Shown here one piece after another: positions 9,385 to 18,616 of a stretch of 64,000 nucleotides of DNA. Below the pieces are notes generated by a model. That model was not told the DNA's origin and did not search any database. It saw nothing but the letters and a program-made list of their open reading frames with translations. Each line of letters starts with the position of its first letter. Within the stretch, counting starts at the first letter, position 1. Source of the DNA: Bradyrhizobium diazoefficiens (GTDB lineage: Bacteria; Pseudomonadota; Alphaproteobacteria; Rhizobiales; Xanthobacteraceae); assembly GCF_018131015.1 (NCBI RefSeq), contig NZ_JAFCJJ010000003.1:1-64000 (forward strand), written 5' to 3'. The position numbers were made by a program, and so were the translations under genes.

Positions 9385-9562
9385 ATCTCGCGCTAAGCAT
9401 TGCTGCTTCATTCAAATTCTTCGCGAGCTGAAGTGCTCTCTGAGCACGAAGAACTGACGCTTCAATCACATTCTTGATCTCGCGTCGTTTCTCAGAAAAT
9501 TCCCGCAGGTGTCCGAACGCCGAAACGCGCGCCTTGTCAGAGGCCAAGCGTCGACTCTTCAT
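9383..9562 (-). CDS. Possible small basic helical protein
   Basis: A 59-codon frame on the minus strand runs from ATG 9562, reading MKSRRLASDKARVSAFGHL and continuing with a Lys/Arg/Glu-rich, probably helical segment ending AAMLSAR. I do not recognise it. The local base composition is less GC-rich than neighbouring genes, a weak GAGAG precedes the ATG, and the frame ends against the ilvC terminator. It may be chance; 9563-9771 otherwise holds nothing I can identify. Confidence 0.28.
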   Translation of the reverse strand: MKSRRLASDKARVSAFGHLREFSEKRREIKNVIEASVLRAQRALQLAKNLNEAAMLSAR

Positions 9563-9771
9563 CCGCGCTCTCACGGCGCGGACAGTCCTGCCGCACGGCT
9601 TCGACGCGTCTCCTCGTTTCTGAGAATCGACATCCGCGGCGCTTTCTTGCCGCCGCCTTGTGCGCAGAAGGAGGGCAGAAAGAGTCTTGCCGACGTACCG
9701 CCTGAGGATGTCGGCATTGCGCAGCCCTGCCAGCCTCCTACATGATCGGCAGCTCAAAAGGGGGACTAGGC

Positions 9772-10623
9772 ATGCGATCCGTTGTCGTCACTGGTGCGTC
9801 CACCGGCATCGGCTGGGCCGTTGCCAAGCATCTGGTCGAGCGCGGTCATCGCGTTTTCGGCAGCGTCCGCAAGCAGGCCGACGCCGATCGGCTCAGGAGT
9901 GAGTTCGGTGCGAACTTCACGCCGCTCCTGTTCGACGTCACCGACGAGGCGGCCGTCCTCGCAGCCGCGCGAAAAGTCCGCGAGGCGCTTGCCGGCGAGA
10001 CGCTGGCCGGACTCGTCAACAATGCCGGCGTCGCGGTCGCCGGTCCTGTCCTGGAATTGTCGGCCGATGAGTTTCGCCGCCAGATGGACATCAACGTCAT
10101 CGGCCCGGTGATCGCGACGCAGGCGTTCGGGCCGCTGCTCGGTGCGGATCCGTCGCTGAAGGGGCCGAAGGGGCGGATCGTGATGATCAGCTCGGTCGCG
10201 GGCAAGAACGGCAATCCGCTGTCGGCGCCTTATTGCGCCTCCAAGCACGCCGTCGAGGGACGGTCGGAGAGCCTCCGCCGCGAGCTGATGCTGTTCGGCA
10301 TCGACGTCATCATCGTTGCGCCGGGCGCGGTGAAGACGCCGATCTGGAGCAAGGCCGAAGAGATCGATCTCTCCGTCTACCAGAATTCACCCTATCTGCC
10401 CGCGCTCAAGAAGGTCATGGCGTTCATGATGGATCTCGGCGCCAAGGGCCTGCCGCCCGAGCGCATCGCCGAGATCGTGTTCGAGGCGCTGACCGCGGCG
10501 AGCCCCAAGGTCCGCTACCAGATCACGCCGGACCCGATGCGCCATCTCATCGGGGCCGTGCTGCCGAAGCGGACGGTCGATCGCATCATCGCCAAGCGCC
10601 TGGGCTTCATGCCCCAGGGCTGA
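9772..10623 (+). CDS. Short-chain dehydrogenase/reductase
   Basis: This 283-residue classical SDR has the cofactor motif TGASTGIG at the N-terminus, the NNAGVAVAGP segment, and the catalytic Ser with the YCASK Tyr-x3-Lys pair. The ATG at 9772 follows GGGGGAC and gives the usual SDR N-terminus MRSVVVTGAS; a longer frame from 9742 is less likely. It is a monocistronic, convergent neighbour of the next gene (stop codons 4 bases apart). Substrate is unknown. Confidence 0.88.
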   Translation: MRSVVVTGASTGIGWAVAKHLVERGHRVFGSVRKQADADRLRSEFGANFTPLLFDVTDEAAVLAAARKVREALAGETLAGLVNNAGVAVAGPVLELSADEFRRQMDINVIGPVIATQAFGPLLGADPSLKGPKGRIVMISSVAGKNGNPLSAPYCASKHAVEGRSESLRRELMLFGIDVIIVAPGAVKTPIWSKAEEIDLSVYQNSPYLPALKKVMAFMMDLGAKGLPPERIAEIVFEALTAASPKVRYQITPDPMRHLIGAVLPKRTVDRIIAKRLGFMPQG

Positions 10624-10626
10624 CGT

Positions 10627-11247
10627 TCAGCCCGCTGCGATGGTCCGCCCGCGTGGATGGGCGGCCATCGCAATCAGCCGCAGCGCCATCACGGCGAGCG
10701 GGGGGATGAGGAATGCGGCATAGAGCGGCATCGCCGGCACGCGCTTGCCGAACGAGACCATGAACTGGAGCCAGAGGTAATAGCCGCCGGTGAGGTGCAG
10801 CGCGCGCCAGGCCCGGGGCCCGAGCAGTGCCGCGGTGCGGTCGAACGAGGTCGCGCTCATCGCGATGATGAAGGCGTAGCCGATGCCGCCGAAGATATAG
10901 GAGGCGGCCGAGGTTGCCTCCGCAAAACCGGCCGGATCCATCCGGGCGAAGATGACGATCGCCATCGCGTGGATGGCGTGGGAGGCCGCAAAACTCAGGC
11001 CCAGATAGCGGCGGTTGCGCTGCTGCCAACGCGTCCAGGCATTGGGCCACAGCCGTGCCAGCGCGGTGGCGCTGAAGGCGAGGCAGAACAGCGTGAGCGA
11101 ACTTCGTGCGGTGAAGCGGATCACCATGCGTACGCCCTCGACCTCGAACTGCCGCATCGAGGCGATCCAGAGGCTCAACGCGATCAAACAGAGGGTGAGG
11201 ACGGCCAACAGCCGCCAGCCCTCGAACCAGTTTTGACGTTGCGGCAT
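10627..11247 (-). CDS. Ferric-reductase-like transmembrane protein
   Basis: This 206-residue protein has about six hydrophobic helices. Conserved histidines lie in helix contexts (FAASHAIHAMAIV near residue 90 and ALHLTGGYYLW near residue 150), as in heme-binding ferric-reductase/MsrQ-like membrane domains. The ATG at 11247 has an excellent GGAGGA 8 bases upstream. It is divergent from a TetR gene, and a palindrome that could be the TetR operator lies just upstream of its start, so TetR control is likely. The redox partner is not visible. Confidence 0.7.
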   Translation of the reverse strand: MPQRQNWFEGWRLLAVLTLCLIALSLWIASMRQFEVEGVRMVIRFTARSSLTLFCLAFSATALARLWPNAWTRWQQRNRRYLGLSFAASHAIHAMAIVIFARMDPAGFAEATSAASYIFGGIGYAFIIAMSATSFDRTAALLGPRAWRALHLTGGYYLWLQFMVSFGKRVPAMPLYAAFLIPPLAVMALRLIAMAAHPRGRTIAAG

Positions 11248-11263
11248 GACGAGTTCCTCCGTT

Positions 11264-11282
11264 ATGTAATCATCGATTACAT
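11264..11282. promoter_or_regulatory. Palindrome 1, probable TetR operator
   Basis: A perfect palindrome has arms ATGTAATC and GATTACAT with a 3-base centre. It sits 17 bases before the start codon of the ferric-reductase-like gene and has the same spacing as the copy at 11307-11325, 43 bases away centre to centre, about four helical turns. Confidence 0.7.
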
Positions 11283-11306
11283 TTCGAGGGAGCGCTGTCG
11301 TCAACG

Positions 11307-11325
11307 GTGTAATCGCTGCTTACAT
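11307..11325. promoter_or_regulatory. Palindrome 2, probable TetR operator
   Basis: An imperfect copy of the same 8-3-8 palindrome has arms GTGTAATC and GCTTACAT. It lies 28 bases before the tetR start codon. The pair would allow one repressor to control both divergent genes, including its own. Confidence 0.65.
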
Positions 11326-11353
11326 TCACGTTCGGGTGATGCTAAGAGGCGCC

Positions 11354-12007
11354 ATGCCCGCCCGTCAGACCCGCAAGCCTCGCGTTCGTCGCCCAACATC
11401 GGACGCCCGGTCCTACCACCACGGCGACCTCCGCCGTGTGCTGATCGATGCTGCGCTGCAACTGGCCACCGAGGGTGCCGAGGTCTCCGTGCGCGAGGCG
11501 GCGCGCCGGGCAGCGGTGTCGCCGGGTGCGCCGTTCCGCCACTTTCCCAACCGCGATGCGCTGATGGCGGCGGTGGCCGAGGAGGCGCAGCGGCGCTTCC
11601 GCGCCGAGATCGAGGCGGCGCTGGCAGCAGCGCCGCCCGCCGACCCGCTGGCCCGCCTCCGCGCCTTTTGCCTCGCCTACCTGCGCTGGGCGATGCGCAA
11701 CCCCGCGCATTTCGAGATCATCTCCACCGGCCGCTATTTCGTCCATGGCAGCTCCGCCGAGCTCACGCGCGACAATGCCGAGCTGGTCGCGCTGACCGAG
11801 CGGGTGCTGACGGAGGCGGGCGAGCAGGGGCTGCTGCGGTCCGCGGATCTGAAGCACATCCAGATTACCGGCCGCGCTCTGGTTTACGGTTTCGCCCGGA
11901 TGAATCTCGACGGCCATTTTCCGCGCTGGGGAGTGGGGGAGGACGAGGTCGAGCGGATGGCCGAAGCGGTGGTCGACGTGTTCATCGCCGGGATCGCCAA
12001 ACGCTAG
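11354..12007 (+). CDS. TetR/AcrR-family transcriptional repressor
   Basis: This 217-residue protein has an N-terminal helix-turn-helix (residues ~20-65, with VSVREAARRAAVSPGAPFRHFPNRDAL) and a C-terminal ligand-binding domain of the WHG type. The ATG at 11354 follows AGAGG; in-frame ATGs at 11336 and 11339 are possible. It is divergent from a ferric-reductase-like membrane gene with two matching palindromes between, so it is probably a local autoregulated repressor. The inducer is unknown. Confidence 0.88.
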   Translation: MPARQTRKPRVRRPTSDARSYHHGDLRRVLIDAALQLATEGAEVSVREAARRAAVSPGAPFRHFPNRDALMAAVAEEAQRRFRAEIEAALAAAPPADPLARLRAFCLAYLRWAMRNPAHFEIISTGRYFVHGSSAELTRDNAELVALTERVLTEAGEQGLLRSADLKHIQITGRALVYGFARMNLDGHFPRWGVGEDEVERMAEAVVDVFIAGIAKR

Positions 12008-12195
12008 CCCCGCCCGTCGGCCCATTTGCGGACCGCTAATATTAAGCGAAGGTCGCATCGCGCCCCGCGTTGCCTGCCCGCGACGGTTCCATTACAGTTT
12101 TGTGACGCGGTGCAGGCATCCGGCTGCGCCGGGCGCCTTGGCCGTCGTTAGCCGGCCAGACGGCGAGGCATCACCCGCGCCGGACCGTCTGTAGC

Positions 12196-13917
12196 GTGTC
12201 GTCGATGGCGTCCGCGCCCAATCCAGGCCCATCTGCCGCAACCGCCGCGCTGGCGAGCGTCGCCGCGCTCGGCATCTGGCGCCTGCTCGCGGTCGCAGCT
12301 CCGCATTTCGCGGCGCTTGCCCTGATGTACCAGACCGAGACCGATTTCGGCTCGCGCCTGTCCTTCGCGCTGGCCTGGGGCATCCTCAACTTCTTCTGGA
12401 TCACGCTGTTGCGGCGGCCGGCGCTGTCGGGCGCGCTGTCGCTGACCATGGTCGTGGTGCTGGTGCTGCTGTCGCGGCTCAAGCACGAGGTCGTGCAGAT
12501 GACGGTCAACTTCATCGACCTGATGATGATCGACCGCGACACCGTCGGCTTCCTGTTCACGATCTTCCCGAACCTGCGCTGGTCGGTGATCGTCGTTGGC
12601 CTCGTCACCCTGCCGCTCATGTACGCGCTTTGGGGGCTCGATCCGTTCCGGATCCGCCGCCTGCCGGCGCTCGCCTGCAAGCTTGCCTGTCTTGCGGCCC
12701 TGGTCGGCTATTCGCTCTATCGTCCGGACGAGGCCTGGCGCGGCTATTACGACGACGGCTATCTGTCGAAATTCTTCCGCTCCGGCGTCACCGCGGTCTC
12801 CGACTTCGTGCAATCCGGCTTCATGGAATCGGCCGCCTCGACCAACGAGCGGCTCAAGCTGCCGCTGCTCGATTCCTGTCATCCCGCCGGCCGCCGGCCG
12901 AACATCATCATGGTCCATGATGAATCGAGCTTCGACATCCGCGCCGCGGAAGGCATCAAGGTGCCGCAGGGATATGGCAGCCATTTCAAGTCCTGGGACG
13001 GCAAGGAGCGCACGTTCCTGGCCGAGAGCAATGGCGGGCCAAGCTGGTTCACCGAATACAACGTGCTCGCAGGCCTGTCCTCGCGCTCGTTCGGCCGCTT
13101 CGCCTATTTCGTGACGCGCATTGCTTCGGGCCGCGTCGAACGCGGACTGCCGCTGGCATTGCGCCGCTGCGGCTACGACACCGTATCGCTCTATCCGGCC
13201 TTCGGCGGCTTCATGGGCGCGCGCAGCTTCCAGATGACCACCGGCATCGAGCGATTCCTCGATGCAAAGGATCTCGGCGCGAAGGATGTCGAGCCCGACA
13301 GCTTCTTTTACGACAAGGCGCTGCAGTTGATCGGCCAGCAGCCACCGAACAAGCCGCTGTTCGCCTTCGTCTATCTCGGCGCCAACCATTTCCCCTGGGA
13401 GACGCGCTTCCGGCCCGAGCTGACGCCGAACTGGCGCGCGCCGGGCAATGTGGCGTCCATCGACGAATATCTGCGCCGGCAGGCGATGAGCGCCGAGCAG
13501 TACAAGGAGTTCGTCGCGGGCCTGAAGAAGAGGTTTCCGGGCGAGCCCTTCCTGATCGTGCGCTATGGCGATCATCAGCCGGAGTTCGCACCGCAGATCC
13601 TCGAGCCCGGGCTCGACGAAGGCGCCATCGGCAAGAAGCTCGACGCCTACGATCCACGGCTCTACGCGACCTACTACGCGATCGACGCCGTCAATTTCGA
13701 ACCGGTGAAGAGCGAGGCCGTGATGGACACGGTCGACGGCCCCTATCTGCCGCTGGTCATCCAGGAAGCCGCCGGCATTCCGCTCGACCCGTCCTTCGCC
13801 GAGCAGAAGGAGATCATGCTCCGCTGCAAGGGCATCTTCTACGGCTGCAGGGACGGCGCCGAGGCGCGGCGGCTCAACCGGCTGCTGATCAATGCGGGCA
13901 TGATCCGCGGGCTTTAG
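12196..13917 (+). CDS. Membrane-anchored sulfatase/LTA-synthase-like protein
   Basis: This 573-residue protein has an N-terminal membrane part of about four or five helices (residues ~20-190) and a C-terminal alkaline-phosphatase-superfamily domain (~230-560). The domain includes NIIMVHDESSFD with a likely nucleophile serine, SNGGPSWFTEYN, and RYGDHQPEF near the end for metal binding. This is the layout of phosphoglycerol or phosphoethanolamine transferases acting on the outer face of the inner membrane. The start is GTG 12196 or ATG 12205. The exact substrate is unknown. The 188 bases upstream hold no gene. Confidence 0.75.
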   Translation: MSSMASAPNPGPSAATAALASVAALGIWRLLAVAAPHFAALALMYQTETDFGSRLSFALAWGILNFFWITLLRRPALSGALSLTMVVVLVLLSRLKHEVVQMTVNFIDLMMIDRDTVGFLFTIFPNLRWSVIVVGLVTLPLMYALWGLDPFRIRRLPALACKLACLAALVGYSLYRPDEAWRGYYDDGYLSKFFRSGVTAVSDFVQSGFMESAASTNERLKLPLLDSCHPAGRRPNIIMVHDESSFDIRAAEGIKVPQGYGSHFKSWDGKERTFLAESNGGPSWFTEYNVLAGLSSRSFGRFAYFVTRIASGRVERGLPLALRRCGYDTVSLYPAFGGFMGARSFQMTTGIERFLDAKDLGAKDVEPDSFFYDKALQLIGQQPPNKPLFAFVYLGANHFPWETRFRPELTPNWRAPGNVASIDEYLRRQAMSAEQYKEFVAGLKKRFPGEPFLIVRYGDHQPEFAPQILEPGLDEGAIGKKLDAYDPRLYATYYAIDAVNFEPVKSEAVMDTVDGPYLPLVIQEAAGIPLDPSFAEQKEIMLRCKGIFYGCRDGAEARRLNRLLINAGMIRGL

Positions 13918-13920
13918 CCT

Positions 13921-15480
13921 CTATCGCCCGCCCACCTTCTCCCACAGCCATTTCGCCACCGCATCCGGCGACGAATTCGCGTCGTTGCCGGCCGCGCGCA
14001 AATTCGCCTCGCGCATCGTGGTGACGTCGATCCTGCCGAGCAACGGCTTGAGCGCGGCCTGCAACCGCTCGTCGCCGGCGCGTTTCGGCGCGAGCAGCAG
14101 CACCGCGTCGTAGGGCGGGATCGCGTGCCTGGGATCGTCGAGCGCGACCAGATCGTATTTCGCGATCAGGCCGTCGCTGGTGTAGCCAGCGATGACGTCG
14201 ACCTCGCCGCTCGCGACCGCGGCATACATGAAGTCCGGCTGCATCTGGCGCTGGGCGCGGAATTGAAGGCCGTAGGATTTTTGCAGCGCCGCCCATTCGG
14301 GGCGCGAGAAGAATTCGTAGTCGCCGGCGATCGACATTGTGGGCGCGTGCGCGGCGAGATCGGCGATGGTGCGGATGCCGAGCGCCTCGGCGCGCTTCCT
14401 CGGCATCACCAGCGCATAGGCATTCTCGAAGCCGAGTTCGCCGAGAAGGGTGATGTTATCCGTGGCAAGAGCCGCCTTCAGCTCCGTCACAATTTCCGCA
14501 CGTGGCTTGATGTCGGTGCGGTGCAGCTGGTTGGCCCAGAGCGTGCCGGAATAGTCGACATAGAGGTCGATGTCGCCGGCCTTCAGTGCTCCAAAGATCA
14601 CGCTCGAGCCGAGGCCCGATCGCGCGGTCGCGGAGAGGCCCGCGGCCTGGAGGCGGTCCCTCAGCAAGGCCGACAGCACATATTGCTCGGCGAAGGTCTT
14701 TGCGCCGACGACATATCCTTGTGATGAACGCCCCATCGAGGGCACCAGCGTCGCGGCCACGAGCGCTGCGATCCCTGCCGCTCCGAGGCCGGCGCGCAGG
14801 CGGCTGCGGCGGCGCAGCCCGTTCTCGATCAGGCCGAGCAACTGGTCGACGGCGAGCGCCAGCAGCGCCGAAGCAAAGCAGCCGAACAGCACGAACACCC
14901 AGTTCTGGGTTTGAAGCCCGGCAAAGATGTAGTTGCCGAGACTGGTCTGCCCGATCGGCGTCGACAGCGTCGCGGTGCCGATCACCCAGACCGCGGCGGT
15001 ACGGATCCCGGCCATCATCACCGGCAGCGCCAGCGGCAATTCAACCATCACGAGCGACTGTCGCGGGGTCATGCCGACGCCCTTGGCAGCCTCGATCAGC
15101 GCGGGATCAATCCCGTTGAGTCCCGTGATGCCGTTGCGCAGCACCGGCAGCATCGAATAGAGCGCCAGCGCCAGCATCGCCGGCAGGAATCCGAAAGCCG
15201 AGAAGGCGACGCCGAACCAGGTGAGCGTCACCGAGGCGGCCGCGAGCAGCAGCGGATAGAACAGCGCCAGCAGCGCCAGCCCCGGCACGGTCTGCACGAT
15301 GCTCGCAAGCGCGAGCAGGATGCCGCGCGGTGCCGGCCGGTTGCGCGTGAGGATCGCGAGCGGCAGGCTGACGGCAAGGCCGAGCGCGAGCGCGGCGAGG
15401 CTGACCCGCACGTGGTTGCCGAGATAATCGGGAAGATGCGACAGCGCCTCGCCCCACCGCGGATCGGACAACAGGCTCAT
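13921..15480 (-). CDS. Fused permease and substrate-binding protein of an osmoprotectant ABC importer
   Basis: This 519-residue protein joins two functions. Residues ~1-210 are a BPD-type permease with about six helices. Residues ~235-519 form an OpuAC/ProX-type binding domain (GAKTFAEQYVLSALLRDRL, DLYVDYSGTLW, AGYTSDGLIAKYDLV). Such permease-binding fusions are known for glycine betaine/choline/proline betaine uptake. The start codon overlaps the stop of the ATPase gene by four bases, so the two are translationally coupled. The exact ligand is uncertain. Confidence 0.88.
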   Translation of the reverse strand: MSLLSDPRWGEALSHLPDYLGNHVRVSLAALALGLAVSLPLAILTRNRPAPRGILLALASIVQTVPGLALLALFYPLLLAAASVTLTWFGVAFSAFGFLPAMLALALYSMLPVLRNGITGLNGIDPALIEAAKGVGMTPRQSLVMVELPLALPVMMAGIRTAAVWVIGTATLSTPIGQTSLGNYIFAGLQTQNWVFVLFGCFASALLALAVDQLLGLIENGLRRRSRLRAGLGAAGIAALVAATLVPSMGRSSQGYVVGAKTFAEQYVLSALLRDRLQAAGLSATARSGLGSSVIFGALKAGDIDLYVDYSGTLWANQLHRTDIKPRAEIVTELKAALATDNITLLGELGFENAYALVMPRKRAEALGIRTIADLAAHAPTMSIAGDYEFFSRPEWAALQKSYGLQFRAQRQMQPDFMYAAVASGEVDVIAGYTSDGLIAKYDLVALDDPRHAIPPYDAVLLLAPKRAGDERLQAALKPLLGRIDVTTMREANLRAAGNDANSSPDAVAKWLWEKVGGR

Positions 15481-16244
15481 GCCGCACCGCTCTGCGGCAG
15501 CAGCGTGTTCAATCGCTCGACCTGGCGGCGGGGCGTGCCGAGCAGCTCCAGCACGTAGGCCTCGCCGCTTCCGGACAATTCCGCCGGCGTGCCCTGCGCG
15601 AGCAGCTTGCCGCCGCGCATCACCGCGACGCGGTCAGCGAGCAGGATCGCTTCGGTCATGTCATGCGTGATCATCATGGTGGTGAGGCCCAGCCTGCGGT
15701 GCAGGTCGCGAAAATCCTCGCCCAGCGCATCGCGGGTGAGGGGATCGAGCGCCCCGAACGGCTCGTCCATCAGCACGATGCGGGGACCCGCCGCCAGCGC
15801 CCGCGCCACGCCGACGCGCTGGCGCTGACCGCCGGAAAGCGCCTCGGGCAGGCGGTCGCGGTGCGCCGCCCGGTCGAGCCGCACCAGATCGATCAATTCG
15901 TCGACGCGCGCGGCAATCGCTGCGTCCGGTTCGCCGAGAAGCTTTGGCGTGATCCCGATATTGTCGGCGACGCTCAAATGCGGGAACAGCCCGCCGCTCT
16001 GGAAGACGTAGCCGATCCGGCGCCGCAGCGCGACCGGATCGATGTCTTGCACGTCCTGGCCTTCGACCATGATGGTGCCGGAGCTCGCCTCGATCAGCCG
16101 GTTGGCGAGCCGCAGCAGCGTCGTCTTGCCCGAGCCCGAGCCGCCGACGATGGCGAGGAATTCGCCCTCGGCGACGTCGAGCGACACGTCGTCGACGGCC
16201 ACGAGCGGGCCGAAGCGCTTGCTGACATGGGCATAGCTGATCAT
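15477..16244 (-). CDS. ABC ATPase of the osmoprotectant importer
   Basis: This is a 255-residue ATP-binding protein of the OpuCA/ProV group. It has Walker A GGSGSGKTT, signature LSGGQRQRV, Walker B RIVLMDEPFGALD and the H-loop ITHDMTEA. The start is placed at ATG 16244 (MISYAHVSKRFG), which matches usual N-termini; in-frame starts at 16259 and 16298 exist and the Shine-Dalgarno evidence is weak. There is no CBS domain after the ATPase core. It forms a two-gene operon with the fused permease/binding protein. Confidence 0.88.
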   Translation of the reverse strand: MISYAHVSKRFGPLVAVDDVSLDVAEGEFLAIVGGSGSGKTTLLRLANRLIEASSGTIMVEGQDVQDIDPVALRRRIGYVFQSGGLFPHLSVADNIGITPKLLGEPDAAIAARVDELIDLVRLDRAAHRDRLPEALSGGQRQRVGVARALAAGPRIVLMDEPFGALDPLTRDALGEDFRDLHRRLGLTTMMITHDMTEAILLADRVAVMRGGKLLAQGTPAELSGSGEAYVLELLGTPRRQVERLNTLLPQSGAA

Positions 16245-16383
16245 CGGCCTGGACGGCATCGGACGCACTCGGTTCACTGGCCCTCCGTGGAGGGGCAAGG
16301 CCTATGCGTAGCACGCCTCGCCGGTTGATTGAACTTGGCCGCGCGAGCGGCTAAGGCATCGATTGCGGGTTTGGAGGGAACAC

Positions 16384-17202
16384 ATGACGACGCCCACGGC
16401 AGTGGCGCTGGAAGATACCAAGGTTGCGTTCCGGCTGGGGGACGGGCGGGTCTATACGGCGGTGGAGAAGGCGCACCTTAACGTGGCGCCGGGTGAGTTC
16501 GTCGCGATCGTCGGTCCGACCGGCTGCGGAAAGTCCACCCTGCTGAACGTCGCGGCCGGCCTGCTCACGCCTGCCGCCGGCAGCGTCAGGATCTTCGACC
16601 GGCCGCTCTCGGGGCTGAACCGCGAGGCCGGCTATCTGTTCCAGGCGGACGCGCTGTTTCCCTGGAAGACCGCGCTCGACAACGTCGCGATCGGGCTCGA
16701 GATCAAGGGCACGCCGCGCGCCGAGGCGCTGCCGCGGGCGCAGCAATGGCTGACCTCCGTCGGCCTCGGCGCCTTCGCCAACCGCTACCCGCACATGCTC
16801 TCGGGCGGCCAGCGCAAGCGCGTGGCGCTGGCGCAGGTGCTGATCCGGGATCCGAAAATCCTGCTGATGGACGAGCCGTTCGGCCCGCTCGACGCACAGA
16901 CGCGCCAGGTGATGGGCAACCTGCTGCTCGACCTCTGGAACGCCGACCGCAAGGCCGTGCTGTTCGTCACCCATGATCTGGAAGAGGCCATCGCGCTCGC
17001 CGACCGCGTCGTGATCATGTCGGCGGGGCCGTCCTCGCGCATCATCGGCGACTGGCGCGTGAACTTGCCGCGCCCGCGCGACATTTTCGAGGTGCGGCTG
17101 GACAAGGAGTTCCACGCCCTGCACCGCGAGATCTGGGGCGTGCTCAAGGACGAGGTGATGAAGGGCTACGCGCAATCCACCCACGCAGCGGAGGTGGTCT
17201 GA
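16384..17202 (+). CDS. ABC ATPase, nitrate/sulfonate/taurine type
   Basis: This 272-residue ATPase has Walker A GPTGCGKST, signature LSGGQRKRVALAQ, Walker B ILLMDEPFGPLD and H-loop VTHDLEEAI. The short Q-loop segment YLFQADALFPWKTALDN is characteristic of the SsuB/TauB/NrtD branch. The ATG at 16384 follows GGAGGGAA. Its stop overlaps the permease start by one base. With the permease and the binding protein at 18617 it makes a complete importer of unknown organic-anion specificity. Confidence 0.9.
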   Translation: MTTPTAVALEDTKVAFRLGDGRVYTAVEKAHLNVAPGEFVAIVGPTGCGKSTLLNVAAGLLTPAAGSVRIFDRPLSGLNREAGYLFQADALFPWKTALDNVAIGLEIKGTPRAEALPRAQQWLTSVGLGAFANRYPHMLSGGQRKRVALAQVLIRDPKILLMDEPFGPLDAQTRQVMGNLLLDLWNADRKAVLFVTHDLEEAIALADRVVIMSAGPSSRIIGDWRVNLPRPRDIFEVRLDKEFHALHREIWGVLKDEVMKGYAQSTHAAEVV

Positions 17203-17990
17203 TGTCGCGCGTGATCCTGCTTGCGCTGCAAGTGCTGGTCGCCGTCGTCTGCCTGACGCTGTGGCAATTGCTCGCGACCTATCCGGTGTTCGGCAAGATC
17301 CTGCTGCCGCCGTTCTTCTTCTCCAACCCGGTCGATGTGGCCAGCCAGATCGTCAAATGGTTCGCCTCCGGCGTGATCTGGAAGCATCTCGGCATCACGC
17401 TCGCCGAATCGATCCTGGCCTTCGTGATCGGATCGCTCGGCGGCGTCCTGGTCGGCTTCTGGTTCGCGCGCCAGCCGCTGGTTGCGGCGGTGTTCGATCC
17501 CTACGTCAAGATGGTCAACGCGCTGCCGCGCGTCGTGCTGGCGCCGATCTTCGCGCTGTGGCTCGGGCTCGGCATCTGGTCCAAGGTCGCGCTCGGCGTG
17601 ACCCTGGTGTTCTTCATCGTGTTCTTCAACGTTTACCAGGGCGTCAAGGAGGTCAGCCGCACCGTGCTCGACAACGGCCGCATGCTCGGCATGAGCGAGC
17701 GGCAGTTGATGCAGCACGTCTATTGGCCCTCGGCGCTGTCCTGGATGTTCTCCTCGCTGCACACCTCGGTCGGCTTCGCCGTGGTCGGTGCGGTCGTCGG
17801 CGAATATCTGGGCGCGGCCGCGGGGCTCGGCTATTTGATCCAGCAGGCCGAAGGCATGTTCGACGTCGCCGGCGTGTTCGCGGGCATGTTCGTGCTATCG
17901 GCCTTCGTTATCCTGATCGACTTCGGCGTCACGCTGGTCGAACGCCGCCTCCTGGTGTGGCGGCCGACCGCGCTGGACGGGCACGGCTGA
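17202..17990 (+). CDS. ABC permease, nitrate/sulfonate/taurine type
   Basis: This 262-residue protein has about six helices of the BPD-transport family. The EAA-like coupling loop is at residues ~155-180 (SRTVLDNGRMLGMSERQLMQHVYWPSA in part). The C-terminal GEYLGAAAGLGYLI segment is typical of SsuC/TauC. The ATG overlaps the upstream TGA. It is followed by a convergent cupin gene rather than directly by the binding-protein gene. Confidence 0.9.
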   Translation: MSRVILLALQVLVAVVCLTLWQLLATYPVFGKILLPPFFFSNPVDVASQIVKWFASGVIWKHLGITLAESILAFVIGSLGGVLVGFWFARQPLVAAVFDPYVKMVNALPRVVLAPIFALWLGLGIWSKVALGVTLVFFIVFFNVYQGVKEVSRTVLDNGRMLGMSERQLMQHVYWPSALSWMFSSLHTSVGFAVVGAVVGEYLGAAAGLGYLIQQAEGMFDVAGVFAGMFVLSAFVILIDFGVTLVERRLLVWRPTALDGHG

Positions 17991-18039
17991 CCAGCAATGC
18001 GGGGGCCCGCGCATGGCCGCGAGCCCCGATCGCGAACGC

Positions 18040-18489
18040 TCAGTTCAGCAGCTTGGTATCGTCAGGCGCCTGCGGCGGGGTCTTGATCGCGATCGCCTTG
18101 ACCTGGCCGCTGATCGGCTTGGTGCCGCCATGCGCCGTGCCCTTCGGAATAATGACGAGGTCGCCCGGCTTCACCGTGACTTCCTTGTCGCCGAGCCAGA
18201 TCGTTCCGGTTCCGTCCAGGATGTACTGGATCTCGTTGGTGTTCGGATGCATGTGCTTGGGCACGTTGCCGACCTGGATCGAAATGGTGGCGCCGTCGGC
18301 GCTCATGAACATCTTGGACCGGAAGCCGACATTGTTGGCTTGCCCGAGCGCATCACCCTCCATCTCGCCGGTATGGATGACCTGCGCGGTGATGTTCTCC
18401 GCGGCCAGTGCCGGGCCGAGCAGGTGGGTGGCGCAGCATCCGGCGGCAAAGGCTGTGGCGATCGACAGTCCGGCAGCAAGGCGATTCAT
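18040..18489 (-). CDS. Secreted single-domain cupin
   Basis: This 149-residue protein has a signal peptide (MNRLAAGLSIATAFAAG, cleavage near LAAEN) and one cupin barrel. Both metal-binding motifs are visible: PKHMHPNTNEIQYILDGTG (His-x-His, Glu) and PGDLVIIPKGTAHGG. The ATG at 18489 has GGGAGGA upstream. It is on the opposite strand between the permease and binding-protein genes of an ABC system and divergent from the latter (127 bases). Its activity is unknown; periplasmic binding of a metal or small molecule is plausible. Confidence 0.8.
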   Translation of the reverse strand: MNRLAAGLSIATAFAAGCCATHLLGPALAAENITAQVIHTGEMEGDALGQANNVGFRSKMFMSADGATISIQVGNVPKHMHPNTNEIQYILDGTGTIWLGDKEVTVKPGDLVIIPKGTAHGGTKPISGQVKAIAIKTPPQAPDDTKLLN

Positions 18490-18616
18490 GGCAGATCCTC
18501 CCGATCCGAGATTGTTGTTGTGCGCGCATGCTATTGCGCCGAATGGACAATGACCAGTGCGCTTCTCAAGCCAGTCCCGCTGCTCTATGGTGCCGCCAGC
18601 CGAACGGAGGAAACCA

